DNA of 64,000 nucleotides from CAVRXZ01 sp963773035 (lineage in GTDB: Bacteria; Acidobacteriota; Vicinamibacteria; Vicinamibacterales; CAVVIG01): positions 744,001 through 808,000 of the forward strand of contig CAVYZX010000010.1 of assembly GCA_963773035.1 (NCBI GenBank), in the 5' to 3' direction. Both the position numbers and the translations under genes were made by a program. Positions 44,045 through 50,923 of the stretch are shown in pieces; the first letter of the stretch is position 1; every line of letters starts with the position of its first letter. Below the pieces are notes generated by a model. That model was not told where the DNA came from, ran no database searches, and saw nothing but the letters and a program-made list of their open reading frames with translations.

Positions 44045-45730
44045 ATGCAGAAACCTCTTCGAAGCAATTTCGAGCCCGGATCCCCACGCGAGGCCGTGCG
44101 GCGGGCGCAGTGGAAGGCGCTCGGGCTGAGCGACGAGGACTTGCTGAAGCCGAAGATCGCCGTCGTCAACAGCTCGTCCGAGCTCGCCATCTGCTTCAGC
44201 CATCTGGACGGCATTGCCAAGGTCGTCAAAGAGGCTATCCGTGAAGCGGGTGGCCTTCCCTTCGAGATCCGAACCGCGGCGCCGAGCGATTTCATCATCA
44301 GTGCGGGTGCCAGCGGCGGCTACATGCTGGCCAGCCGCGACCTCATCGTCAACGACATCGAAATCGCCGTCGAAGGGGCACAACTCGACGGCATGGTGTG
44401 CCTGTCCTCGTGTGACAAGACGCCGCCTGCCCACCTGATGGCGGCCGGACGTTTCAACATCCCGAGCATTCTCGTCATTTGCGGCTATCAACCCAGCGGC
44501 CACTACGAGGGGAAACACGTCGACATCGAGGATGTCTTTCTCGGCTCGGTGCAGGCGATGTTCGGCAAGCTCTCGCACGATACGCTGCGCGGCATGTGCG
44601 ACCACGCGATCGGTGGGCCGGGCGTGTGCGCGGGCATGGGCACAGCGAACTCGATGCACATCACGGTCGAGGCGCTCGGGATGAGCCTGCCGGGCGGCGC
44701 CCCGGTTCTCGCCAACAGCCCAAAGATGTTCGAGTTTGCGCGCCGATCGGGGCATCGGATCGTGGAGATGGTTTGGGACGATCTGAAACCCAGAGACATC
44801 CTTACGCCTGGCGCGTTTCGCAACGCCGCGGCGGCGGTGCTGGCCGTGAGCGGCTCGATCAATTGCATCAAGCATCTACAGGCAACAGCGGTCGAAACCG
44901 GCGTCGCTGTGGATGTCTTCGGGCTCTTCAACGATCTCGGCGATCAGGTTCCGGTCTTGAGCGCGGTCGCCCCGAACGGCAGCGACACGATTGATGCCTT
45001 CGAGGCGGCTGGCGGCGCTCTGGGCTTGATGAAGCAGCTCGAATCTCTGCTCGATCGTCAAGCGCTCACGGTCACGGGCCGCACGGTCGCCGAGAACCTC
45101 GCCGCGGCTGTCGTGCACGACGACAACGTCATTCGGCCGTTGGGTCGCCCGTTCGCGGACAAGCCTTCGATTGTCGTCCTGCATGGATCGCTGGCACCGG
45201 AAAGTGCGATCGTGAAACTCGGCGTGCGAAACGCCGCTCGAAAAACGCGGTTCAGCGGTCCAGCCAAGGTCTACGACAGTCCCCTCGTCGCGATCGAAGG
45301 GATCCAGCGCGGCGAGGTGACGCCCGGACAGGTGCTGGTCGCACGCGGAATGGGACCGAAGGGTGGACCAGCGATGGCGGGCTCGGCGTCCAGAGTGGTT
45401 TTCGCTCTGGACGCGGCTGGGCTTCAAGACGAGGTGGCATTCGTGTGCGACGGCCAACTCTCGGGACTATGTCTCAAAGGATTGACGGTTGCGGAAGTCT
45501 CGCCTGAATCGGCCGTCGGCGGACCGTTGTCGCTGGTCCAGAACGGCGACCGGATCACGATCGACGTGGACGCAAAAGTGCTCGACCTCGAGATTTCCGA
45601 ATCGGAGCTTTCAGCACGCCGCGAGCGAGCTGGCGAACCGAAGCTCCCGAAATCGACGGGCTATCTGTCCATCTACCAGCGCAGTGTCCAGCCGATGTCG
45701 ACGGGTGCCGTGCTGGTCAAGCGAGATTGA
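44045..45730 (+). CDS. IlvD/Edd-family dehydratase
   Basis: A 561-residue Fe-S dehydratase. Family landmarks: KPKIAVVNSSSELAICFSH near the N-terminus, the cluster Cys in MVCLSSCDKTPPAHLMAAGR, GMCDHAIGGPGVCAGMGTANSMHI with a second Cys, and FVCDGQLSGLCLKGL near the end, corresponding to the TDGRxSG loop of sugar-acid dehydratases. It therefore dehydrates a polyhydroxy acid; the changed third loop (CDGQLSG) speaks against canonical IlvD and Edd and for a sugar-acid or related substrate. ATG 44045 is chosen; the frame is open far upstream but there runs antisense to the MFS gene. Divergent from the MFS-AcnX genes, forming one catabolic locus. Confidence 0.88.
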   Translation: MQKPLRSNFEPGSPREAVRRAQWKALGLSDEDLLKPKIAVVNSSSELAICFSHLDGIAKVVKEAIREAGGLPFEIRTAAPSDFIISAGASGGYMLASRDLIVNDIEIAVEGAQLDGMVCLSSCDKTPPAHLMAAGRFNIPSILVICGYQPSGHYEGKHVDIEDVFLGSVQAMFGKLSHDTLRGMCDHAIGGPGVCAGMGTANSMHITVEALGMSLPGGAPVLANSPKMFEFARRSGHRIVEMVWDDLKPRDILTPGAFRNAAAAVLAVSGSINCIKHLQATAVETGVAVDVFGLFNDLGDQVPVLSAVAPNGSDTIDAFEAAGGALGLMKQLESLLDRQALTVTGRTVAENLAAAVVHDDNVIRPLGRPFADKPSIVVLHGSLAPESAIVKLGVRNAARKTRFSGPAKVYDSPLVAIEGIQRGEVTPGQVLVARGMGPKGGPAMAGSASRVVFALDAAGLQDEVAFVCDGQLSGLCLKGLTVAEVSPESAVGGPLSLVQNGDRITIDVDAKVLDLEISESELSARRERAGEPKLPKSTGYLSIYQRSVQPMSTGAVLVKRD

Positions 45731-45785
45731 CTGTGTAAGCTACGCTCCAAGGCGCACGGTTACGCGACTGGAGCGCAGCTCACAG
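45731..45785. terminator. bidirectional hairpin between convergent genes
   Basis: CTGTG(TA)AGCTACGCTCC (45731-45748) pairs with GGAGCGCAGCTCACAG (45770-45785) apart from a two-base bulge and one mismatch. It sits directly after the IlvD/Edd stop and before the end of the opposing gene. No strong T-run. Confidence 0.5.
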
Positions 45786-45806
45786 ATCAGGCGCTGACGC
45801 CGCCCC

Positions 45807-46283
45807 TTACTCCGTGCATTTTTCGGCGAGCACTTTGCCCGATTCCACGACCAACTGAGGCGCGGACGAGTCAGCCGTTGACGCGGAACTCGAGTTACGC
45901 GACGAGCTGTCTGAATTCTGGACGGTTCCGGTCAATTCGACTTTCTTTCCGGCGTGAGGGCTGAGCGCCGCCTCGTTGGCCACGAGACGGAAGGTTCGAG
46001 GCGCTGCGGCGTCGCCGGCCGGGGCGTCCGCTGATGCCGCGGCGTTCTTGAGCACGAATACTTTTGCTGCGCCAGCCTGATCGCCCCTTGCTTCTGCCGC
46101 CGGAGCTGCCGGCGTCGCGCTCTGAGGTGCCGCCTCCAAGCATCCTGTGACGGTGACCTTGCGATCGGTACTCTCGCTGCGACCTTGCGGAGTCGAGTTG
46201 CTCTGCGGGTTCTGCGCGCTCATCGCGATGGATGCGATGGCGAACATTGCGGCACACGTTCCTGCCCAGATTGGTTTTTTCAT
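45807..46283 (-). CDS. exported hypothetical protein
   Basis: A 158-residue protein with signal peptide (AAMFAIASIAMSAQ). The mature part has VTVTGCLEAAPQ and later KKVELTGTVQNSD, a pattern of small bacterial OB-like proteins in which a 'TGC' start and 'VELTGTV' core recur, separated by low-complexity Ala/Pro and Ser stretches (SSSRNSSSASTADSSA). One Cys follows the GC motif and one ends the protein (EKC). Function unknown. It stands alone, convergent with the dehydratase gene. Confidence 0.7.
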   Translation of the reverse strand: MKKPIWAGTCAAMFAIASIAMSAQNPQSNSTPQGRSESTDRKVTVTGCLEAAPQSATPAAPAAEARGDQAGAAKVFVLKNAAASADAPAGDAAAPRTFRLVANEAALSPHAGKKVELTGTVQNSDSSSRNSSSASTADSSAPQLVVESGKVLAEKCTE

Positions 46284-46331
46284 GCGACCTCCAAAGCAGG
46301 CCCACCCTGCAACGATGGGACCACTTCGAAG

Positions 46332-46365
46332 GCCTCAGACTCTTCATTGCCTCAGACTCTTCATT
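46332..46365. repeat. 17-bp tandem direct repeat
   Basis: GCCTCAGACTCTTCATT occurs twice without spacer between the exported-protein gene and cysC. It is another of the gene-junction tandem repeats in this window. Confidence 0.85.
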
Positions 46366-46383
46366 AAAGAGCGCAACGCGAGC

Positions 46384-46965
46384 TCAGCGTGACTGCGACT
46401 CAGCAGGCTTGATGGAACCGCTTCGGATCAGGCCGAGACTCTCGAGCGCGGTCCACACTTTCTCGACACTCTCCTCGACCGTTTCGAGAGCTGAATGCAG
46501 GACGACTTCTGGAGCAAGGGGAGGTTCGTACGGATCGGAAATACCGGTGAACTGCTGAATCTCGCCGGCAAGCGCTTTTCGGTACAGGCCTTTCGTATCG
46601 CGCTCAATGAGCACGTCGAGGGGGCATTCCACATACACCTCGACAAAGTTCGGAATCCGCGCGCGCGCTTCATCCCGAACGGCTCGATATGGCGACACCG
46701 CCGCCACGATCGCGATCACTCCGTGGCGCGACAGCAACTCGCAGACGAAGGCGATGCGTCTGACGTTCTCGTCCCGATCTTCCTTGCTGAAACCGAGACC
46801 CTTCGACAGACGCGTTCGAACGACGTCACCATCCAGAACTTCCACCCGCTCCCCTGACGCACGAAGCCGCTGATCGAGCAACCTCGCCGCCGTCGTCTTA
46901 CCCGCGCCCGACAGGCCGGTGAACCAGACGACGAAGCCCTTCTGGCGATCATGGCGCGATGTCAC
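46384..46965 (-). CDS. cysC: adenylylsulfate (APS) kinase
   Basis: A 193-residue kinase that phosphorylates adenylylsulfate to PAPS. The P-loop is WFTGLSGAGKTTAARLLD (residues about 14-31), followed by the family motif VLDGDVVRTRLSKGLGFSKEDRDENVRR and VSPYRAVRDEAR, EVYVECPLDVLIERDTKGLYRKA and ISDPYEPPLAPEV, all standard for CysC. The gene overlaps the 3' end of a sulfotransferase gene by 17 bp on the same strand, so the cosubstrate PAPS and the enzyme using it are made together. No sulfate adenylyltransferase is present in the window. Confidence 0.95.
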   Translation of the reverse strand: MTSRHDRQKGFVVWFTGLSGAGKTTAARLLDQRLRASGERVEVLDGDVVRTRLSKGLGFSKEDRDENVRRIAFVCELLSRHGVIAIVAAVSPYRAVRDEARARIPNFVEVYVECPLDVLIERDTKGLYRKALAGEIQQFTGISDPYEPPLAPEVVLHSALETVEESVEKVWTALESLGLIRSGSIKPAESQSR

Positions 46966-47983
46966 AGAACTCCTGATACGGAAAGTCCGATCCCAACCGC
47001 TGGAGCTCGGCCATGAAATAGGCGTCCACTTCCCGTTGCCGCGACGGGGAGAGAAGCTCGGACGAACCGCCCTGCACGCCCTTGCGGATCATGGCGCCTT
47101 CGGGCAGCCACGGAATGACCTTTCCGATGCGGAACTTGTGATCGATCTGTTTCATGTAGTCGAACGTCGATCGCCGGCAGACTTCAGCGATCACGTCGTC
47201 TCCCACGTGAATGTCCAGAAAATCAGCAACCTTGAGAACCGCAGCTCGCAAGTCGCGCTTCATCGCCTTGAAGGAGAGGATCAGCACATTCGGCCGGTGG
47301 CGCTCGGCCCAGTAACCGGCGGTGTTTTCCGCCCACGAGCCGCCCAGGATGAAATCGCGCGAGAGAAACAGCTTGAACCATGTGTCGACCGACGGCATGG
47401 CGGCGCCGTACACCGAATCTTTGATGAACCGGTAGTTCGACACGAAGATGTCCTTCGGGTCGCGGATCACGGCGATGTAGTGCGCGCGTTCGGAATACGG
47501 GAGCAGTTCCCAATTGAAATGCGTCTTGATCACTCGCTTCCGCTCTGGCGACGTCTGCCAATGGGTCGCGTCATTCAGCGGGATGGCATACTTCTTCAGC
47601 GGTCCTGGCATCACGAGCGTGTCGGGCCAGGGGACGATGTCGTGAAGATGATCGAACTCGCCTTTCCCGTGGTAAATCAGCTGATGAGCGATCTGCATCG
47701 CCCAGTTGGTGCCACTCTTGGCGAAGGTCATCACGAAAACATCTTGTTCACCGGGAACGTATCCACGGAACGGGTTCTTCTTCGCGAAGTCGCGCTCGCG
47801 GCGCGAACCGACCGCTTTCAGCATTCGTTCGGCGTAGCCGAGCTTTTCGAGGGTCCACCGGGCAGGGGTCATCACCCCATACATGAAGAGACCGAGCGCC
47901 CATTGCACGGGGAGGGGTGGCGGGCGGCGTTTGAAAGTCGGGATGCACGGTAGTCTAGCGCAAATGCATAATGCAGAATGCAT
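46949..47983 (-). CDS. PAPS-dependent sulfotransferase
   Basis: About 344 residues. The 5'-phosphosulfate loop is FVMTFAKSGTNWAMQI, the catalytic/dimer His region is KRVIKTHFNWELLPY, and the 3'-phosphate-binding block is YIAVIRDPKDIFVSNYRF with AENTAGYWAERHRPNVLIL later. These are the Sulfotransfer_1 signatures for sulfation of small molecules or glycans. The start is uncertain: ATG 47983 lies in a 7-nt repeat, and an ATG at 47887 (MYGVMTPARW) would remove the odd Cys-rich beginning. It is directly upstream of, and overlaps, cysC. Confidence 0.85.
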   Translation of the reverse strand: MHSALCICARLPCIPTFKRRPPPLPVQWALGLFMYGVMTPARWTLEKLGYAERMLKAVGSRRERDFAKKNPFRGYVPGEQDVFVMTFAKSGTNWAMQIAHQLIYHGKGEFDHLHDIVPWPDTLVMPGPLKKYAIPLNDATHWQTSPERKRVIKTHFNWELLPYSERAHYIAVIRDPKDIFVSNYRFIKDSVYGAAMPSVDTWFKLFLSRDFILGGSWAENTAGYWAERHRPNVLILSFKAMKRDLRAAVLKVADFLDIHVGDDVIAEVCRRSTFDYMKQIDHKFRIGKVIPWLPEGAMIRKGVQGGSSELLSPSRQREVDAYFMAELQRLGSDFPYQEFCDIAP

Positions 47984-47986
47984 ACT
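47963..47986. repeat. 7-nt tandem array (ATGCATA/ATGCAGA)
   Basis: AATGCATAATGCAGAATGCA consists of three 7-nt units in the divergent space between the sulfotransferase and ModA-like genes. It provides the nominal ATG of the sulfotransferase. Confidence 0.6.
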
Positions 47987-48014
47987 GACTGTTTGCGTGA
48001 TGTGAGAGGACGTT

Positions 48015-48863
48015 ATGACGATTAATCGAGTTGTTGCAGCGGCTGTCGGCCTCGGACTTCTGATGTTGCAGGCGCGCGTTTCGAATGCCGCCGAAATCAA
48101 GGTCCTCTCTTCCGTCGGGATCAAAGCCGTGGTGGACGAGCTCGCCCCTCAATTCGAAGCTGCGAGCAAACACAAAGTCGCCATCACCTACGACCTCGCC
48201 GCCAACCTGAAACGGCAGATCGAAAGCGGCGCACCATTCGACGTCACGATTCTGACGCCTGCGATGCTGGACGATCTGATCAAGCAGGGCAAAGTCGCCG
48301 CCGACACTCGCAACGTCATCGCCCGCACGGGCCTGGCTGTGATGATTAAAAGTGGTGCGCGCAAAGCGGACATCAGTACGGTCGACGCGTTCAAGCGTGC
48401 TCTGCTCGACGCGAAGTCGATCACTTACGCCAAGGAAGGCGCAAGCGGTGTCGCCTTCGTGGGCATCATCGACCGATTGGGAATCGCCGACGCTCTGAAA
48501 CAGAAGACAAAGCTCGCTGCTACCGGCGACGCCATCAACGAGTCGGTCGTCAGCGGGGCGGTAGAGTTCGGGATTCTTCCTGTCAGCGAAATCCTCCCTG
48601 TTCGGGGCGCTGAACTGCTTGCCCCCTTTCCAGCAGATGTCCAGAACTACATCGTGATGGCCGGGGGCGTGAGTGCAACGGCGAGCCAGGCCGGCGCCGC
48701 CAAGGATTTTCTCAAGTTCCTCATGTCGCCGGGCGTCCTGCCCGTGATTAAAGCGAAAGGCATGGAGCGGTTCAATAGCTCGCAACAGCTCTGGTCCCGC
48801 TACCAGCTACGAGCAGCCAGACGGGGACTGGAAGCTGGAAGCCGGAAGCTTCCGTGTTGTTGA
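48015..48863 (+). CDS. ModA-like periplasmic substrate-binding protein
   Basis: A 282-residue exported protein (signal peptide VVAAAVGLGLLMLQARVSNAA). It has the type II binding-protein fold of the molybdate-binding family: IKVLSSVGIKAVVDELAPQFE, DVTILTPAMLDDLIKQG, VIARTGLAVMIKSG and ITYAKEGASGVAFVGIIDRLG. No permease or ATPase genes are adjacent, so it may act as an orphan sensor or bind another oxyanion or small acid. After about residue 262 the sequence (LRAARRGLEAGSRKLPCC) is read from GGAAGCT/GGAAGCC heptamers (48829-48853) and is probably not functional. Confidence 0.8.
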   Translation: MTINRVVAAAVGLGLLMLQARVSNAAEIKVLSSVGIKAVVDELAPQFEAASKHKVAITYDLAANLKRQIESGAPFDVTILTPAMLDDLIKQGKVAADTRNVIARTGLAVMIKSGARKADISTVDAFKRALLDAKSITYAKEGASGVAFVGIIDRLGIADALKQKTKLAATGDAINESVVSGAVEFGILPVSEILPVRGAELLAPFPADVQNYIVMAGGVSATASQAGAAKDFLKFLMSPGVLPVIKAKGMERFNSSQQLWSRYQLRAARRGLEAGSRKLPCC

Positions 48864-48888
48864 CACATCTTTAACGTATGTGTTAACT
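48860..48888 (+). promoter_or_regulatory. promoter with embedded TTAAC-N6-GTTAA inverted repeat
   Basis: TTGACA (48860-48865) is followed after 17 nt by TTAACT (48883-48888). Between them and touching the -10 lies the inverted repeat TTAAC-N6-GTTAA (48871-48886). The stretch is unusually AT-rich for this genome. Placed 50 bp before the VOC-ArsR-SRPBCC operon, it could be the operator of the operon's own ArsR protein. Confidence 0.5.
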
Positions 48889-48938
48889 ATTAACGATATC
48901 GGCAACGTTAACCGCCTTAAGCACGGAGCGTCGACGCC

Positions 48939-49397
48939 ATGAAAAATACGCCAAAAGGATGGCCCAGGGTCAGCCCGTCGATCTTTTACGACGATGCGGC
49001 GGCTGCAATCGATTGGTTGTGCGGTGCGTTCGGCTTCGAAGTGCGTCTGAAGGTTGAGGGCGACAAGGGACAGATCGTGCACTCCGAGCTCGTATTCGGC
49101 GACGGTGTCGTGATGGTCGGCTCGGCGACCACAGAGGCGCCGCCGGAGCAGATGTTCAGAACGAAGTTCAAGAGCCCGCGGTCTGTTGGCGGAGTGAACA
49201 CGCAGTCACTCATGCTCTATGTGGACGATGCGGAAGCCCACTGCGCGCGTGCCAAGGCCGCCGGAGCGACGGTCTTCATGGAGCCCGCAGTTCACGACTA
49301 CGGCGAAGATCACTGGGCCGACCGAAGTTATGGCGCCGTCGACCCCGAGGGACACTACTGGTGGTTCTCGGAGCGCGTGCGGGATCGCAAGAACTAG
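48939..49397 (+). CDS. VOC-superfamily (glyoxalase/bleomycin-resistance) protein
   Basis: A 152-residue cytoplasmic protein with two beta-alpha-beta-beta-beta modules: PSIFYDDAAAAIDWLCGAFGFEVRLKV (in parts) with IVHSELVFGDGVVMVG, then LMLYVDDAEAHCARAKAAGATVFMEP with GDHW-like EDHWADRSYGAVDPEGHYWWF. This PhnB-like subgroup includes metal-dependent isomerases, dioxygenases and resistance proteins, and often lies with ArsR and SRPBCC genes as here. Substrate unknown. First gene of a three- or four-gene operon. Confidence 0.88.
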   Translation: MKNTPKGWPRVSPSIFYDDAAAAIDWLCGAFGFEVRLKVEGDKGQIVHSELVFGDGVVMVGSATTEAPPEQMFRTKFKSPRSVGGVNTQSLMLYVDDAEAHCARAKAAGATVFMEPAVHDYGEDHWADRSYGAVDPEGHYWWFSERVRDRKN

Positions 49398-49430
49398 GTT
49401 CAAAGGTTCAAGGTCAAGGTTCAAAGGTTC
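49397..49430. repeat. GGTTCAA tandem array between VOC and arsR genes
   Basis: GGTTCAAA GGTTCAA GGTCAA GGTTCAAA GGTTC directly follows the VOC stop codon. Read in the arsR frame it gives an artificial GSKVQGQGSKV leader. Confidence 0.85.
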
Positions 49431-49444
49431 CATCGAGAACGGCG

Positions 49445-49789
49445 TTGACCGATCCAAGCCTCGATCAGACACTCCTCGCGCTGGCGGACCCCACGCGGCG
49501 GCGCGTCATCGATCTGCTGCGCAAGAAGCCGCAACGAGCCGGCGACCTTGCGGCGGCCCTGGACATCAGTCCGCCGCGGCTCAGCCGTCATCTGCGAACA
49601 CTGCGCAGGAGCGGGCTGATCGAGGACGGCGGCGTCGATCACGACGCGCGCGTCAGTCTGTATCGGCTCAAGCCGGAGCCGTTCGAGACGCTGCGTGACT
49701 GGCTCGACCAGGTCGAGGCGTTCTGGACCATGCAGCTCGACGCGTTCAAGACACACGCCGAGGCCCCAGCGCGCAAGCGACGACGATGA
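49445..49789 (+). CDS. ArsR-family transcriptional regulator
   Basis: A 114-residue winged-helix repressor: LALADPTRRRVIDLLRKKPQRAGDLAAALDISPPRLSRHLRTLRRSGLIED (in pieces) includes the recognition helix SPPRLSRHLRTL and the wing RVSLYRLKPEPF. Start TTG 49445 is chosen because the in-frame upstream codons come from the GGTTCAA repeat; the family normally starts a few residues before LADPTRR. No metal-binding Cys pair, so it belongs to the non-metal subgroup (SdpR-like) usually paired with SRPBCC genes. It overlaps the next gene (ATGA). Confidence 0.88.
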   Translation: MTDPSLDQTLLALADPTRRRVIDLLRKKPQRAGDLAAALDISPPRLSRHLRTLRRSGLIEDGGVDHDARVSLYRLKPEPFETLRDWLDQVEAFWTMQLDAFKTHAEAPARKRRR

Positions 49790-50298
49790 GCGACGGCACG
49801 CAGCCCCCGTCTGGCGATCAAGCGTCGGTCTCGGTTTTTGTCGCCGTGGAACCTGACGACGCATTCGCGGTCTTCACTGAGGAAACCGACCTGTGGTGGC
49901 GCCGCGGTCTGAAATACAGACTGGCGGGACGGCGTCCAGGCGTGCTGTGCTTCGAACCCGGCGTTGGAGGGCGGCTTTTCGAGTCGTTCGAAACCGAGTC
50001 GGGAACTCAGGTGTACGAAACCGGGCGCATCACGGTCTGGGAACCGCCACGGCGCCTCGTCGTCAAGTGGCGCACCCCAAATTTCGCTTCGAACGAAAGC
50101 ACCGAGCTCGAAGTGCTGTTCGAGCCATCAGGCACGGGCACGCGCGTAACCGTCAACCATCGCGGCTGGGCCGCGCTCAGACCGGACCATCCTGCACGTC
50201 ACGGCCTCGAGGGCGCCGCGTTCAGCCGGATGATGGGCCTCTGGTGGAGCGATCAGATGACATCGCTGCGTGAGCTGATTGAAGACAAGACCGAGTGA
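49786..50298 (+). CDS. SRPBCC (AHSA1-type) protein
   Basis: A 170-residue protein with the START/Bet v1-like fold: VFVAVEPDDAFAVFTEETDLWW, GGRLFESFETESGTQVYETGRITVWEPPRRLVVKWRTPNF (split), ELEVLFEPSGTGTRVTVNHRGW and the long C-terminal helix. Such proteins bind hydrophobic ligands; the ArsR-SRPBCC gene pair is widespread. It overlaps arsR upstream (ATGA) and the methyltransferase gene downstream (GTGA if GTG 50295 is used). Confidence 0.88.
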   Translation: MSDGTQPPSGDQASVSVFVAVEPDDAFAVFTEETDLWWRRGLKYRLAGRRPGVLCFEPGVGGRLFESFETESGTQVYETGRITVWEPPRRLVVKWRTPNFASNESTELEVLFEPSGTGTRVTVNHRGWAALRPDHPARHGLEGAAFSRMMGLWWSDQMTSLRELIEDKTE

Positions 50299-50300
50299 CC

Positions 50301-50882
50301 ATGAGTTCATGGTGGGCGAAATTCGTGATCCTTGCTTCCACGGTCGCCATGGTGGCCATTCGTGCGCCACATGGACAACGGAGCCGCACGATCAAGGTGG
50401 TGAAGACGAGGAAAGGCGGGCTGGAAACCGGCCTTCTGACATTCGCAACGTTGACTTTCCTGCTGCCGCTCGTCTGGATTGCTTCACCGGTTTTCTCGTT
50501 TGCGGACTATCCCCTGCGTGCGACGAACTTCATCATCGGGACGGTAGGCCTCGCCGTGGGATTGTGGCTGTTCTACCAGGCCCATGCCGATCTCGGGAGG
50601 AATTGGTCCGTCACTCTGGAGATCCGCGACAAGCACCAGCTCGTCACCGGGGGAATCTACAGCCTCGTCCGACATCCGATGTACTTGTCGCTTCTTGTCT
50701 ATTCAGCAGGCCAGGTGCTCGTGTTGCCCAATTGGGTGGTAGGCCCAGCTTACGGGGTCGCGATGGCTTTGGTCTTCGCCTTCCGCCTGCGACCAGAAGA
50801 GCAAATGATGCTCGACGTATTCGGCGACGAATACAAGGTCTACATGCGACGAACCAAACGCCTCATCCCGGGCATCTGGTAA
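50301..50882 (+). CDS. isoprenylcysteine carboxyl methyltransferase-like membrane protein
   Basis: About 193 residues with five membrane helices. The C-terminal ICMT/PEMT signature is complete: VTGGIYSLVRHPMYLSLLVYS (SAM-binding RHPxY), then FAFRLRPEEQMMLDVFGDEYKVYMRRTKRLIP (in pieces), with the conserved E-E pair. Bacterial members methylate small lipophilic molecules, not prenyl-cysteine proteins. GTG 50295 is an alternative start, overlapping the SRPBCC stop. It ends the VOC operon and is followed by a TTGAACC array. Confidence 0.85.
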   Translation: MSSWWAKFVILASTVAMVAIRAPHGQRSRTIKVVKTRKGGLETGLLTFATLTFLLPLVWIASPVFSFADYPLRATNFIIGTVGLAVGLWLFYQAHADLGRNWSVTLEIRDKHQLVTGGIYSLVRHPMYLSLLVYSAGQVLVLPNWVVGPAYGVAMALVFAFRLRPEEQMMLDVFGDEYKVYMRRTKRLIPGIW

Positions 50883-50889
50883 GCGCACG

Positions 50890-50921
50890 CTGAACCTTTG
50901 AACCTTTTGAACCCTTGAACT
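50890..50921. repeat. TTGAACC tandem array between convergent genes
   Basis: CTGAACCT TTGAACCT TTTGAACCC TTGAAC lies between the ICMT-like gene and the opposing PQQ-propeller gene. It is the reverse complement type of the GGTTCAA array at 49397-49430 and recurs at 63246-63339. Confidence 0.85.
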
Positions 50922-50923
50922 CG

